Shown: one piece after another, positions 35,978-45,634 of the stretch
Layout of the letters: the number at the start of each line of letters is the position of its first letter
Position numbering within the stretch: position 1 is the first letter of the stretch
NCBI RefSeq assembly: GCF_020171285.1
Contig: NZ_JAIUZI010000017.1
Span: 25,610-89,609, forward strand
DNA: 64,000 nucleotides
Origin: Seohaeicola saemankumensis
Lineage (GTDB): Bacteria; Pseudomonadota; Alphaproteobacteria; Rhodobacterales; Rhodobacteraceae
Direction of reading: 5' to 3'
The notes under the pieces: model-generated
Database searches by the model: none
Told to the model about the DNA's origin: nothing
The model's input: only the letters and a program-made list of their open reading frames with translations
Translations under genes and position numbers: made by a program

Positions 35978-38011
35978 ATGACCAACCGCTTTCACCTTGC
36001 CTCCGGCTCCGCCGCCCTGCTGGCGGTGGTGATCGGCCCCGCCACCGCCCGGGCACAGGAACAGACCGACAAAGACGAAACCCTGATCCCGCTGGACGCG
36101 ATCACCGTCACCGCCTCGGGCCTGCCGACGGAAGTCTTTGACAGACCGGCCTCGGTCACCGTCATCGACCAAGAGGAAATCAGCCGGGTACCGCCCAGTT
36201 CGGTCGCCCGCATCCTCGGCGAGGTGCCGGGCGTCAGGGTCACCGAATCCGGCATCGAACGGATCCGCATCCGGGGCGAAAGCTCGCAGCGCGTCGCCAT
36301 CCTGATCGACGGGCAGCGGGTGTCGGACCACACCACCTATGGCACGCCGATCCTGATCTCGCCGACCGAGATCGAACGGATCGAGGTTGTCCGGGGCCCT
36401 TCCTCGGTTGTCTCGGGCAACCGCGCCATCGGCGGTGTGGTCAACATCATCACCAAGCGCGGCGCCGACAAACCGGTCGAGGTCACCGCCAGCGCCGGCT
36501 ACCTCGGCGCCAACGACGGTTATCGCGCCTCGGCCAGCATCGCAGGCACGGTCGAAAACTTCGACTACCGCCTGTCGTTCTCCAAATCCGACCTTGGCGA
36601 CCGCGAGACCCCGAACGGCCCTCTGGTCCCCTCGGGCAGCGCCGACCGCGACATTCATGCGTTCCTCGGCTACCGGATGGGCAACCACTATATCGGGTTC
36701 CGGGCGCAGGATTATGACCTGTCGGCCGATGTCTATACCGGCGATCCGGCCTTTGACATCAGCCTGCCGAAACGCGACCTGCGCAAATACAGCGCCTTTT
36801 ACGAGGGCACCGACCTGACGCCCTGGATGTCGATGCTGACGGTCGATGCCTTTACCCAGACCGTCGACCGCCAGTTCCGCAACGACATCACCTTTCCCAC
36901 CGGCCCGTTCAGCATGAACATCCTGTCGACCTCGGACGACGAACAGACCACCAGCGGGTTCCGGGCCATGGCCAACCTCGAATTCGCGCCCGGTCACCGG
37001 TCGGTGGTCGGACTGGAATTCGATGACGACCGGCTGGTGTCGGACAAAAGCTCGACCACCTCGTTCATTCCGCCAATCGCGCCGCCCACGGTTTCGACGC
37101 TGGTCTCGGATGCCTCGATCCGGACCGCCAGCCTGTTTGCCCAGCACGAGGCGACATTCGGCAACCTGACGGCCACCGCCGGCCTGCGGTACTACGACGT
37201 CAAGAGCCAGCTGGACAGCTATGTCATCGACGGCGTCGCCCAGCCCGGTCGGACCAATTCCGACGACCGGCTGCTCGGTTCGCTCGGGCTGGTCTATGCG
37301 CTGTCGCCGGACACCATCCTGCGCGCCAACATCTCGCAGGGCTATACCTACCCGTCGCTGTCGCAGCTGTTCCTGACCAGCACGGGCGGCGGCGGCACGG
37401 TGATCGGCAACCCAAACCTGCTGCCTGAAACCGCGACCAATTATGAAGTCGGTTTCAGGATCGACCGCAGCGCGCTGGTTCTGGATGCCGCGCTGTTCTA
37501 CACCCGGTCCAAGAACTATATCGCCACCATCGGCACCGGCGTGCCGCGCCAGTCGCAGTACCAGAACGTCAACAGCGCCGACAGCTGGGGCATGGAGCTG
37601 ACGGCCGAGGTCGACCCCGGCTGGTGGGGCGGCATCCGCCCCTATGCGTCGCTGGCCAACGTTACCCGCGAATTCACCTTCTCCAACGGCTATGTCACCC
37701 GCGACAGCGGCACACCGGAATGGACCGGCACGCTTGGGCTGCGCAGCGACTGGGTGGCGGGCAGCTATACCGGCACGCTGGACCTGTTCGTGCAGGGCGA
37801 AACCGCCGTGACCCAGCGCGACGATACCGGCGCCGTGGTCGATCAGGCCAGCGGCTGGGCCACGCTGAACCTGCGCGGCAGCGTCGATCTGTCGGAAAAC
37901 GTCGCACTGACCTTCGAGGCCGGCAACCTGACCAACCGGTCCTACCGCGCCATCGACCAGATCGAGGCGGCCGGCCGCAACCTGAGCCTGTTCGTCACCG
38001 CCACGTTCTGA
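35978..38011 (+). CDS. TonB-dependent outer-membrane haem receptor
   Basis: Outer-membrane receptor of 677 residues. Signal peptide ends near ARAQEQ; TonB-box/plug region ITVTASGLP, RIRGESSQRVAILIDGQRVSD and VEVVRGPSSVVSGNRAIGGVVNIITK are clear; the barrel ends in FVTATF with terminal Phe. The NPNL(LPE) motif in IGNPNLLPETATNYEVGF is shared with haem receptors, although the usual preceding FRAP is YPSL. It is divergent from hmuSTUV, so the substrate is most likely haem (HmuR-like). Confidence 0.9.
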   Translation: MTNRFHLASGSAALLAVVIGPATARAQEQTDKDETLIPLDAITVTASGLPTEVFDRPASVTVIDQEEISRVPPSSVARILGEVPGVRVTESGIERIRIRGESSQRVAILIDGQRVSDHTTYGTPILISPTEIERIEVVRGPSSVVSGNRAIGGVVNIITKRGADKPVEVTASAGYLGANDGYRASASIAGTVENFDYRLSFSKSDLGDRETPNGPLVPSGSADRDIHAFLGYRMGNHYIGFRAQDYDLSADVYTGDPAFDISLPKRDLRKYSAFYEGTDLTPWMSMLTVDAFTQTVDRQFRNDITFPTGPFSMNILSTSDDEQTTSGFRAMANLEFAPGHRSVVGLEFDDDRLVSDKSSTTSFIPPIAPPTVSTLVSDASIRTASLFAQHEATFGNLTATAGLRYYDVKSQLDSYVIDGVAQPGRTNSDDRLLGSLGLVYALSPDTILRANISQGYTYPSLSQLFLTSTGGGGTVIGNPNLLPETATNYEVGFRIDRSALVLDAALFYTRSKNYIATIGTGVPRQSQYQNVNSADSWGMELTAEVDPGWWGGIRPYASLANVTREFTFSNGYVTRDSGTPEWTGTLGLRSDWVAGSYTGTLDLFVQGETAVTQRDDTGAVVDQASGWATLNLRGSVDLSENVALTFEAGNLTNRSYRAIDQIEAAGRNLSLFVTATF

Positions 38012-38050
38012 CCCGCGCATTGCGCCGCCATCCGTGATAGGGTGGCGGCC

Positions 38051-38752
38051 ATGCTCACCCTCGCCCGGATCCTGCTGTTTGTGCAATGCGTGCTGATCGC
38101 CGCCGCCCTCGGGGCCGTGGCGGTCTTTATCCTGGTCATGGCCCTGGGGGCGCTGACCGGGGCCAGCAACATCAACGGCGGGCTGGCGATGGGGGCCGCC
38201 GGTATGATGCCCGTCGGCGGCGTCATCGGCGCGGCGCTGGGGGCATGGCTGGGCTGGCGCGCCGCGGCCCGCTGGGATCGCCGCATGGTGATGGGCGCCG
38301 GTTATGGGTTGCTGGCGCTGGCCGCCGTGATCGCGGGCGGCTGGTGGCTGAGCCACGAACTGACCGATGGCAACCCCTATGCCACCGGCGAAGAACCCAT
38401 CGTTCTGATCGAATGGCGCCTGCCCGGCCTCGTGCCCCACGACCGGGTGCAGCCGGTCTATCGCTACACCATGCGCTCCACCTACATGGACTGGACGCTG
38501 ACCTCGCACTGGGATGACCCGCCGGTGCGCGACGCCGACGGCCACACCATCCTGCGGTTCCGGGGCATTCCGCGCTGGCGGGTGGACGGGCGCACCTTTC
38601 AACTGTGGCAGTTTCCCGATCACGACAACCGGATCACCGTCGATCTCGGCCTGCCCCGCGCGCCCCAGCCGCAGCCGGACTATGGCCCGTGGCAACCGGT
38701 GGCCGAGGCCCCCGGCCACGCCTTCCGCACCCGCACCCTGCCCCCCCGATGA
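38051..38752 (+). CDS. Membrane protein of unknown function
   Basis: Not recognised; 233 residues. Three hydrophobic segments (about 5-30, 42-65 and 78-100) are followed by a soluble domain of about 130 residues rich in Trp and Asp with YRYTMRSTYMDWTLTSHWDD. A GTG at 38042 could add three residues. It follows the haem receptor by 40 bases on the same strand and so may be co-transcribed, but its content does not suggest haem binding. Confidence 0.7.
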   Translation: MLTLARILLFVQCVLIAAALGAVAVFILVMALGALTGASNINGGLAMGAAGMMPVGGVIGAALGAWLGWRAAARWDRRMVMGAGYGLLALAAVIAGGWWLSHELTDGNPYATGEEPIVLIEWRLPGLVPHDRVQPVYRYTMRSTYMDWTLTSHWDDPPVRDADGHTILRFRGIPRWRVDGRTFQLWQFPDHDNRITVDLGLPRAPQPQPDYGPWQPVAEAPGHAFRTRTLPPR

Positions 38753-38836
38753 TCCCGCTTATGGACAAGCCCGCGCGCCTGCTGTATCGGACGTGCTTTC
38801 GCGCCGATACCGCGCCGCAACCTGGACCGCTCCGCC

Positions 38837-40888
38837 ATGATCCCCACCCTTTCCGACGCCCTCGCTGACCGCGGGTTCGATACGCTCACCGATGTCCAGC
38901 AGGCGGTCACCGCACCCGAACTGGCGCAGGCCGACCTGCTGGTCTCGGCCCAGACCGGCTCGGGCAAGACGGTGGGCTTTGGCCTGGCCATCGCGCCGAC
39001 GCTGATGGGGGGCGACGACCGCTTCGGCCCACCCGCCGCGCCGCTGGCGCTGGTGGTGGCGCCAACCCGCGAACTGGCGATGCAGGTCAGCCGCGAACTG
39101 GGCTGGCTCTATGCCCGCGCCGGGGCGCGGATCACCACCTGTATCGGCGGCATGGACGCCCGCGACGAACGCCGGGCGCTGGACCGCGGCGCCCATATCG
39201 TCGTCGGCACGCCGGGCCGGCTGCGCGACCACATCGCGCGCGGCTCGCTGGACCTGGCCGACATTCGCGCCGTTGTGCTGGACGAGGCCGACGAGATGCT
39301 CGACCTCGGGTTCCGCGAGGACCTCGAGTTCATCCTGGGCGAAGCCCCCGACAGCCGCCGCACCCTGCTGTTCTCCGCCACGGTACCGCGCTCGATCGCC
39401 GAACTGGCCAAAAGCTATCAACGCGACGCCATCCGCGTCTCCACTCAGTCCACGGGCAGCCAGCACGCCGACATCACCTATCAGGCGGTACAGGTCGCGC
39501 CCAACGACATCGAACACGCCATCATCAACCTGCTGCGGTTCCACGATGCCCCCAACGCCATCGTGTTCGCCAATACCCGCGCGGCGGTCGCCCGGCTGAC
39601 CGCCCGTTTCGCCAACCGCGGCTTTGCCGTGGTCAGCCTGTCAGGAGAGCTCAGCCAGGACGAACGCACCCACGCCATCCAGGCCCTGCGCGACGGCCGT
39701 GCCAGGGTCTGCGTCGCCACCGACGTGGCGGCGCGCGGCATCGACCTGCCGAACCTCGAACTGGTGATCCACGCCGACCTGCCCACCAACACCGAATCCC
39801 TGCTGCACCGTTCGGGCCGCACCGGGCGCGCCGGGCGCAAGGGGATCTCGGCGCTGATCGTCTCCGACAAGATCTCAAAGAAAGCCTCGCGCCTGCTGAA
39901 ATGGGCCAAGATCGAGGCCGAATGGACCCAGGCCCCCAGCCCCGACGACATCCGCGCCCGCGACGAGGAACGGCTGCTGTCCGACCCCGCGTGGCAGGCC
40001 GAGGCAACCGATGATGAAACCGCATTTGCCGCCCGCCTGCTCGCCACCTACGGCCCCGAACAGATCGCAATGGCCTGCCTGAAACTCTACCGCGCTCGGC
40101 TGTCCGCCCCCGAAGAGCTGAACACCCGCCCCACCCGAACCGATCCGCCCAAGGACCACGCCGCCTTCGGCCCCTCCTGCTGGATCGCCCTGTCGGTCGG
40201 CCAAGATCAGCGGGCCGAAGCGCGCTGGCTGCTGCCGCTGCTGATCCGCTGCCTGAACGTCGAGAAAGCCCAGATCGGCAAGATCCGCGTGCAGGACAGC
40301 GAGACCTATGTCGAACTCTCGGAGACCGCCGGCGCACAGGTCCGCGCCCAGCTGGCAAGTGCCGCAACGCTGGAAAACGACGTCACCGCCCGCGTGCTCG
40401 AGGCCGAACCCGGCGACGCCGCCCGCCCGCCGCGGCGCGCACCCGCCAAACCCCACCGCAAATCGCCGCGTCCGGAGACCCCCGAAGGCCACCGCCCCCG
40501 CGCGCCCAAGGCGCCCCGCCCGCCGCGCCCGGAACCGGACAAACCGCGCAATGTCACCGTAGCGCCGCTGCGCCCGGCGAAACCCGCCAAACCAACCAAA
40601 CCGGCCAAGTCGGAGACATCACCGTCAGGCGGGAAACCCGACGCCAAACCGTCGGGGAAACCGGCGGGCAAACCCACCGGAAGCACCGCCAGGGGCAAAC
40701 CCAAAACCGGCGGCAAACCCGCGCCCCGAAACAAGCCCGCCGGCGCCAAACCAAAGGGCGACACATCCGCTGCCAAGACCAGCTACCGCTCCGGCGCCTC
40801 CGACCCGTCGAAACCGATGCGCCGCTCCGGCGGCAAAGGCAAACACCAGCCCAGGGGCGGCAACGCGGTTCCCCGCCGCAAAGGCTAG
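38837..40888 (+). CDS. DEAD-box RNA helicase with DbpA-like domain and basic low-complexity tail
   Basis: ATP-dependent RNA helicase of 683 residues. Motifs: AQTGSGKT, PTRELAMQ, GTPGRLRDH, VLDEADEMLD, SATVPRS, and HRSGRTGRAGRKG. Residues about 440-515 form a DbpA-type RNA-binding domain (VEKAQIGKIRVQDSETYVEL). From about residue 530 the protein is disordered and rich in Pro, Lys, Arg and Gly with KPxGKP repeats, which likely binds RNA non-specifically. Similar to DeaD/CsdA-type proteins involved in ribosome assembly and cold adaptation. The repeat copy 2 lies just after the stop. Confidence 0.9.
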   Translation: MIPTLSDALADRGFDTLTDVQQAVTAPELAQADLLVSAQTGSGKTVGFGLAIAPTLMGGDDRFGPPAAPLALVVAPTRELAMQVSRELGWLYARAGARITTCIGGMDARDERRALDRGAHIVVGTPGRLRDHIARGSLDLADIRAVVLDEADEMLDLGFREDLEFILGEAPDSRRTLLFSATVPRSIAELAKSYQRDAIRVSTQSTGSQHADITYQAVQVAPNDIEHAIINLLRFHDAPNAIVFANTRAAVARLTARFANRGFAVVSLSGELSQDERTHAIQALRDGRARVCVATDVAARGIDLPNLELVIHADLPTNTESLLHRSGRTGRAGRKGISALIVSDKISKKASRLLKWAKIEAEWTQAPSPDDIRARDEERLLSDPAWQAEATDDETAFAARLLATYGPEQIAMACLKLYRARLSAPEELNTRPTRTDPPKDHAAFGPSCWIALSVGQDQRAEARWLLPLLIRCLNVEKAQIGKIRVQDSETYVELSETAGAQVRAQLASAATLENDVTARVLEAEPGDAARPPRRAPAKPHRKSPRPETPEGHRPRAPKAPRPPRPEPDKPRNVTVAPLRPAKPAKPTKPAKSETSPSGGKPDAKPSGKPAGKPTGSTARGKPKTGGKPAPRNKPAGAKPKGDTSAAKTSYRSGASDPSKPMRRSGGKGKHQPRGGNAVPRRKG

Positions 40889-40889
40889 G

Positions 40890-40958
40890 CCTGTCCTTTC
40901 ATCTCTTCGGCAAATACTCCGGGGGTGAGGCCGCCAGGCCGAGGGGGCAGCGCCCCCT
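40890..40958. repeat. 69-bp palindromic intergenic repeat, copy 2
   Basis: 68/69 identical to the copy at 31831-31899, again placed within a few bases of a stop codon and between convergent genes. The first hairpin loop is GCCA instead of GCAA. A further hairpin, GGCAT-CACAG-ATGCC (41005-41019), follows before the next gene. Confidence 0.85.
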
Positions 40959-41082
40959 CCCCCGCCCGCCGCAGGCGCAGGCGCAGGCTCCCGCCAGGCC
41001 CTTCGGCATCACAGATGCCAAAGCCCTGTTGGGCCCGGCAGCGCGCGGGTAAACCCACGCGCTGCGGTTGCGTCCCGCCGCG

Positions 41083-43371
41083 TCAGCCTTCCTGCAACGC
41101 CTGCCAGATCCGCCCCGGGCTGGCGGGCATTTCGAAATCCTCGACACCCAACTGACGCATGGCATCGGTGATCGCGCTCATGCCCGCCGCCAGCGCGCCC
41201 ACCGTCCCGGCCTCTCCGACGCCCTTGGCCCCCAGCGGGTTCAGCGCCGTCGGCACCTCTTCAAAGCCGCAGTTCAGCCCTGGCATATTGCCCGCCCGTG
41301 GCATCGCGTAGTCCATGAAGGACGCCGTCAGCAGCTGTCCGTCACCGGGCGAATACCGGGTCTCCTCGCACAGCATCTGGCCCAGCCCCTGAACCACGCC
41401 ACCGTGGATCTGGCCTTCGGCCAGCTGCGGGTTGATCACCGTGCCGATATCCTCGACGCCGGTATAGGATGCGATGGTGCATTGGCCCGTCTCCGGGTCG
41501 ATCTCCACCTCGCAGAGGTGGCAGCCGTTCGGAAAGGTCGGCGCATCGGGCGCAAAGCCGCCCTCGCCCAGCAACCGTTCGCCACGGTCCGCCGCGCTCT
41601 GCGCCACCTCTGCCAGGGTCACGCTGCGGTCGGTTCCGGCAATGCGGAAAGCGCCCTGCGAATACTCGATGTCGGCCTCGGCCGCTTCCATCATGTCGCC
41701 GGCGATCGCGCGGGCCTTGGCGATGGCCTTTTGCACCCCGTCGCGCAGCGCCGGCGCGCCCTGCGCCATCGCCGCCGATCCGCCCATGCCCTTGCCCCGG
41801 TCCATCACGTCGGTATTGCCCTGCAGGTATGTCACCCGCGCCGGCGGCAGCTCGAACGCCTGTGCCGCCAGGTCGGTCATCACCGTCTCCAGCCCCGACC
41901 CCGCCGACAGCGACCCCATCGACAGGGTGACCGAACCATCCGCATGCACCTCTACATCGGCAAAGTCGCGCCCCGGATTGGCATAGAGCCCGCCCGCCGT
42001 CTCCACGCACATCGCCAGCCCCAGCCCACGCACCAACCCGCGCGCCTCTGACGCCGCCTGCCGGGCCGCAAAGCCGCTGACATCGCCACGCGCCAGCCCG
42101 GCATCCAGAACCCGTTCGAAATCGCCACAGTCGTAGTCAAAGATAAAGGGGCTCTTCCACGGCATCTCATCGGCCCGGATCAGGTTGCGCCGGCGCAACT
42201 CGATCCGGTCGATCCCCGCCTGCCGCGCCGCCTTGTCGATCAGCCCCTCGACCGCCAGCGTCGCCTCGGGCCGCCCGGCCCCGCGATATGGCGCGGTCGG
42301 CACCGTGTGGCTCAGGTATCCATCCATCCGCCCGGCGATCAGCGGCGTCCGGTAGACCCCCGCGACACCGCCCAGGTTGGCCATCGGGATCGCCGAGCGC
42401 ATCGAGGCATAGGCGCCGGAGTTCACATCCATCAGGAACCGCATCGCGATGAAATTGCCCTCGGCGTCCATGCCCAGTTCCGAGGTGAAACACATGTCGC
42501 GGGCGGATTCGTCGCTCAGAAAGGCCTCGACCCGCGTCGCCGTCCAGCGCACCGCGCGGCTCAGCCTGCGCGCTGCCCAGAACACCACACATTCCTCGCG
42601 CAGCGGCCCCGATTTCATGCCAAAGGCGCCGCCGACGTCGCCCGCCCGGCAGCGGATCGCCTCCGCTTCCATGTTCATCGCATGGGCCAGCGCCGGGCGC
42701 AGCGCCACCGGGTTCTGGTGGCTGCACAGGATCTCCATCCGGCCGTCCTCGATCGGCCGGGCAATGGCGTTGCGCGGCTCCATCGGCGCGGCGGCGACAC
42801 GGGTGATCGGTGTCACCAGCCGCACCCGGTGATGGGCCCCGGCAATCGCCGCGCCGGCGGCTTCCCAGTCGCCCCGCGCCCATTGGAAACACAGGTTGCC
42901 CGGCATGTCCGGATCGACCAGCGGTGCATCCGGCGCCCGCGCCTCGTCCAGCGAGGCAACCGCCGGGGTGTCCTCGATCTCCACCTCGACCATCTCGGCG
43001 GCGTCCATCGCCTGCGCCCGCGTTTCGGCCAGCACAATGGCCAGCGGCTCGCCCACGTGGCGCACGGTCTCACCCGCCAGCAGCGGCCGGCGTGTCGCGG
43101 TCCAGACCCGCCCGTCCGGCCCGGTCAGCTTCATCGGCACCTGCACCGGCCCGACCCCGTCCGCCGCCAGATCGGCGCCCGTCAGCACGGCGGCCACCCC
43201 CGGCATTTCCGCCGCATCGTCGGTGGCCAGCGACACCAGCCGCCCGGCCGCGACATCGGCGCGCACGAATACCGCATGCAACGCGTCCCCGGCGAGCGTA
43301 TCGTCGCCGTACTGCCCTTTCCCGGTCAGAAATCTCTGGTCCTCGATCCGTCCCCGTCGCGTCTGCGCCAT
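41083..43371 (-). CDS. Xanthine dehydrogenase/CO dehydrogenase-family molybdopterin-binding large subunit
   Basis: Molybdenum hydroxylase large subunit of 762 residues. N-terminal GRIEDQRFLTGKGQYGDD, MEPRNAIA, GDVGGAFGMKSG, APYRGAGRPEA and C-terminal GVGEAGTVGA, whose Glu is the expected catalytic base, are all present. The CO dehydrogenase AYRCSFR motif is absent, so aldehyde or N-heterocycle oxidation is likelier. The FAD and 2Fe-2S subunits that such enzymes need are not encoded next to it. GAGAGG precedes the ATG. Confidence 0.87.
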   Translation of the reverse strand: MAQTRRGRIEDQRFLTGKGQYGDDTLAGDALHAVFVRADVAAGRLVSLATDDAAEMPGVAAVLTGADLAADGVGPVQVPMKLTGPDGRVWTATRRPLLAGETVRHVGEPLAIVLAETRAQAMDAAEMVEVEIEDTPAVASLDEARAPDAPLVDPDMPGNLCFQWARGDWEAAGAAIAGAHHRVRLVTPITRVAAAPMEPRNAIARPIEDGRMEILCSHQNPVALRPALAHAMNMEAEAIRCRAGDVGGAFGMKSGPLREECVVFWAARRLSRAVRWTATRVEAFLSDESARDMCFTSELGMDAEGNFIAMRFLMDVNSGAYASMRSAIPMANLGGVAGVYRTPLIAGRMDGYLSHTVPTAPYRGAGRPEATLAVEGLIDKAARQAGIDRIELRRRNLIRADEMPWKSPFIFDYDCGDFERVLDAGLARGDVSGFAARQAASEARGLVRGLGLAMCVETAGGLYANPGRDFADVEVHADGSVTLSMGSLSAGSGLETVMTDLAAQAFELPPARVTYLQGNTDVMDRGKGMGGSAAMAQGAPALRDGVQKAIAKARAIAGDMMEAAEADIEYSQGAFRIAGTDRSVTLAEVAQSAADRGERLLGEGGFAPDAPTFPNGCHLCEVEIDPETGQCTIASYTGVEDIGTVINPQLAEGQIHGGVVQGLGQMLCEETRYSPGDGQLLTASFMDYAMPRAGNMPGLNCGFEEVPTALNPLGAKGVGEAGTVGALAAGMSAITDAMRQLGVEDFEMPASPGRIWQALQEG

Positions 43372-43512
43372 GGTGAATGACCCTCTCTTTCGGCTTACTT
43401 ACCCATTGTTAAATAACGCTACGATGAAGTACACATAGGTCATGCAAATACTTCACATCGCAACAGTTGATCGGTTTTCCCGCCCGGCACAACATCCAGA
43501 CCCGAATTTCCG

Positions 43513-44601
43513 ATGAAACCAATCCGTATCGCCGGCGAAGACATCCACCTGTTCATGACCGCGACCATCTTTGTGGTCGGTATCATGGGCGGTTTCGCGG
43601 CCAAGTACCTCGGCCTGCCGCTGCCGATGCTGATGGGTTCGGTGGTCTGTGTCGGCGCGCTGTCGATCCTGGGCTTTGAACCCGGCGGCAAGCCGCCCAA
43701 GGTGCCGTTCTGGCTGCGGCTGTTCTTTATCCCGATCATCGGCCTGTCGATCGGCGCCGCCTTTACCCCCGACGTGCTGCAAGAGGCGCGGCGCTGGTGG
43801 CCGTCGCTGCTGGCGCTGACGGTCTATATCCCGCTGGCGCATTTCATCGGCTACCACGGCTTTCAACTGGCCGGCGGACTCAGCCGGGTCACCGCCTATT
43901 ACTCCGCCGTGCCCGGCGGTCTGCTGGAATGCATCGCCATGGGCGAGGAAAACGGCGCCGACGTGCAGATGCTGACTGCGCTGCAGTTCCTGCGCCTGAT
44001 CCTGACCGTGATGCTGGTGCCATTGGCGTTTTCGGTGCTCAACGGCGGCGCGGTGGGATCCGCCTCGGGAGTGGTGCTGATCCGCTCCGCCGTGCCCTTT
44101 GCCGGGGCCGAGATCTTCTGGCACGTGGTCCTTGGCGTGGCTGGGTTCTTTCTTGGCAAACGGCTGCACATGCCGGCCTATATCATCACCGGTCCGATCC
44201 TCGCCTCCGGCCTTGGCCACCTGACCGGCCTGCTGCACGCCGCCCCGCCGCGCTGGCTGATCGAGATGACACAGCTGGTGATCGGCGTGTCGCTGGGCAC
44301 CCGTTTTGTCGGGATGCTGCCCAAGACCTTTGTCCGGGCGCTGGGGCTGGCGTTTCTCAACATGCTGATGACCATGGTGCTGGCCATCGGCATCGGAATC
44401 CTGCTGCACGAGGTGGTGGGCGAACGGATCGAAGCGGTGGTTCTGGCCTTTGCCCCCGGCGGTCTGGCCGAGATGTCGCTGGTCGCCCTGTCGATGCATA
44501 TCTCGGTGCTTTATGTCAGCGCCCATCACGTCGCGCGGATCGTGCTCTCGGTCTCCTTTGCCAAGGCGTTCGCCAGCCGGATACCGCCCGAGACGGGATA
44601 G
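43513..44601 (+). CDS. AbrB-family integral membrane protein
   Basis: Polytopic inner-membrane protein of 362 residues with roughly ten hydrophobic segments in two similar halves: the G(G)FAAKYLGLPLPMLMGS pattern near the N-terminus and FLGKRLHMPAYIITGP in the middle look like duplicated modules. This matches the AbrB/putative ammonia monooxygenase (DUF) family, thought to be transporters. No Shine-Dalgarno is visible before ATG 43513. It diverges from the molybdenum hydroxylase gene. Confidence 0.8.
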   Translation: MKPIRIAGEDIHLFMTATIFVVGIMGGFAAKYLGLPLPMLMGSVVCVGALSILGFEPGGKPPKVPFWLRLFFIPIIGLSIGAAFTPDVLQEARRWWPSLLALTVYIPLAHFIGYHGFQLAGGLSRVTAYYSAVPGGLLECIAMGEENGADVQMLTALQFLRLILTVMLVPLAFSVLNGGAVGSASGVVLIRSAVPFAGAEIFWHVVLGVAGFFLGKRLHMPAYIITGPILASGLGHLTGLLHAAPPRWLIEMTQLVIGVSLGTRFVGMLPKTFVRALGLAFLNMLMTMVLAIGIGILLHEVVGERIEAVVLAFAPGGLAEMSLVALSMHISVLYVSAHHVARIVLSVSFAKAFASRIPPETG

Positions 44602-44605
44602 CGTT

Positions 44606-45634
44606 TCAGCCATCGAACCGGGCGGCATCAGACAACGCGCGCCACGCCTCGGCCGTCTCGGCCATCAGCTGGTACAGGATATCGCCCGCCGGGGCGACGC
44701 GGTTGGCATGACCCACGGCTGATGAACACGACATCATGCCCCTGTCCATGTCCCCGCCCAGATAGGCATGCGTGCGCGCATAATCGCCCCGCAACACCTC
44801 GCCGAAATCGGCGTGGGTGGCGGTGTCGCCCTGTTCCCGCTCGCGGCGCTGCACCCATTCCGAGGTGGCGTTGCGCAGCACCCGCCACGTGTCCTTGAGG
44901 CTGGACAGAACGGCAAGTGAATCGTCGACACCCGCCGCCACCATGCGCGTGCGGAAATTCTCGTGCACCCGGATTTCCGACGCGGTCAGCAGCCGCGACA
45001 CCACCAGCGCCGCAGCGGCCCCCTGTGCCAGCGCGCCCAGCACCTGACCCCCGGTGCCGATACCACCACCCAGCGCCACCGGCACGTCCACCTCTTTCAA
45101 CAGCTGCGCCAGGATCACGTGACCGGGGTGCGGGTTTGTGCCGGGGTGGCCGCCCGCCTCGATGCCGACAATGATCAGCGCATCAACCCCGCTTTCGGCG
45201 GCCTTGACCGCGTGGCGCAGCTGGGTCGCCTTGTGGATGACGATGCCGCCCTGCCCCTGGATCCGCGCGATGTAATCGCCCGGATGGCTGCCGGCGGTTT
45301 CAAACCGGGTGATGCCCAGCTCCTGCGCGATCTTCAGCGCCGCGTCGAGGATCTCGTTCGACCGAAACCTTGAGATCGACAGGTTCAGCCCCACCGGCGC
45401 GCCCTCGGCCAGCTCGATACAGCGGATCAGGCTGGCGCGCAGCTCATCTGCGTTGCTGCAGGATTTGGCGGTCATGAACGCCATGCACCCCGCCCGCGCA
45501 CATGCGGCGACAAATTCCTCGCGGCTGTGATACATCATGCCGCCCACGAAAATCGGATGGGTCACGCCAAAGAGCCGCGTCAGCGGGGTCTCGAACACCG
45601 GCGGATGCCGCAGCGGCGGGCGGGCACCGTCCAT
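44606..45634 (-). CDS. Nitronate monooxygenase-like FMN protein
   Basis: NMO-family TIM-barrel flavoprotein of 342 residues. The N-terminal THPIFVGGMMYHS, the conserved GIEAGGHPGT and the phosphate-binding GGGIGTGGQVLGALAQGAAAALV are clear. The ATG overlaps the enoyl-CoA hydratase stop by one base (TGATG), so it is translationally coupled; a GTG one codon upstream is the alternative. Last gene of the DUF35-thiolase-hydratase operon. True substrate unknown; second such paralogue in the window. Confidence 0.86.
   Translation of the reverse strand: MDGARPPLRHPPVFETPLTRLFGVTHPIFVGGMMYHSREEFVAACARAGCMAFMTAKSCSNADELRASLIRCIELAEGAPVGLNLSISRFRSNEILDAALKIAQELGITRFETAGSHPGDYIARIQGQGGIVIHKATQLRHAVKAAESGVDALIIVGIEAGGHPGTNPHPGHVILAQLLKEVDVPVALGGGIGTGGQVLGALAQGAAAALVVSRLLTASEIRVHENFRTRMVAAGVDDSLAVLSSLKDTWRVLRNATSEWVQRREREQGDTATHADFGEVLRGDYARTHAYLGGDMDRGMMSCSSAVGHANRVAPAGDILYQLMAETAEAWRALSDAARFDG

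Noticed and set aside
35870..38719. Very long open frame on the minus strand opposite the TonB receptor gene
   Set aside because: It has no recognisable domain, is rich in Gly/Arg/Asp as expected from the antisense of GC-rich coding DNA, and the plus-strand receptor is unambiguous.
40420..40888. Low-complexity Pro/Lys/Arg end of the helicase as a frameshift product
   Set aside because: Such tails are common in DEAD-box proteins; codon use stays normal and the frame ends at a clean stop before the intergenic repeat.
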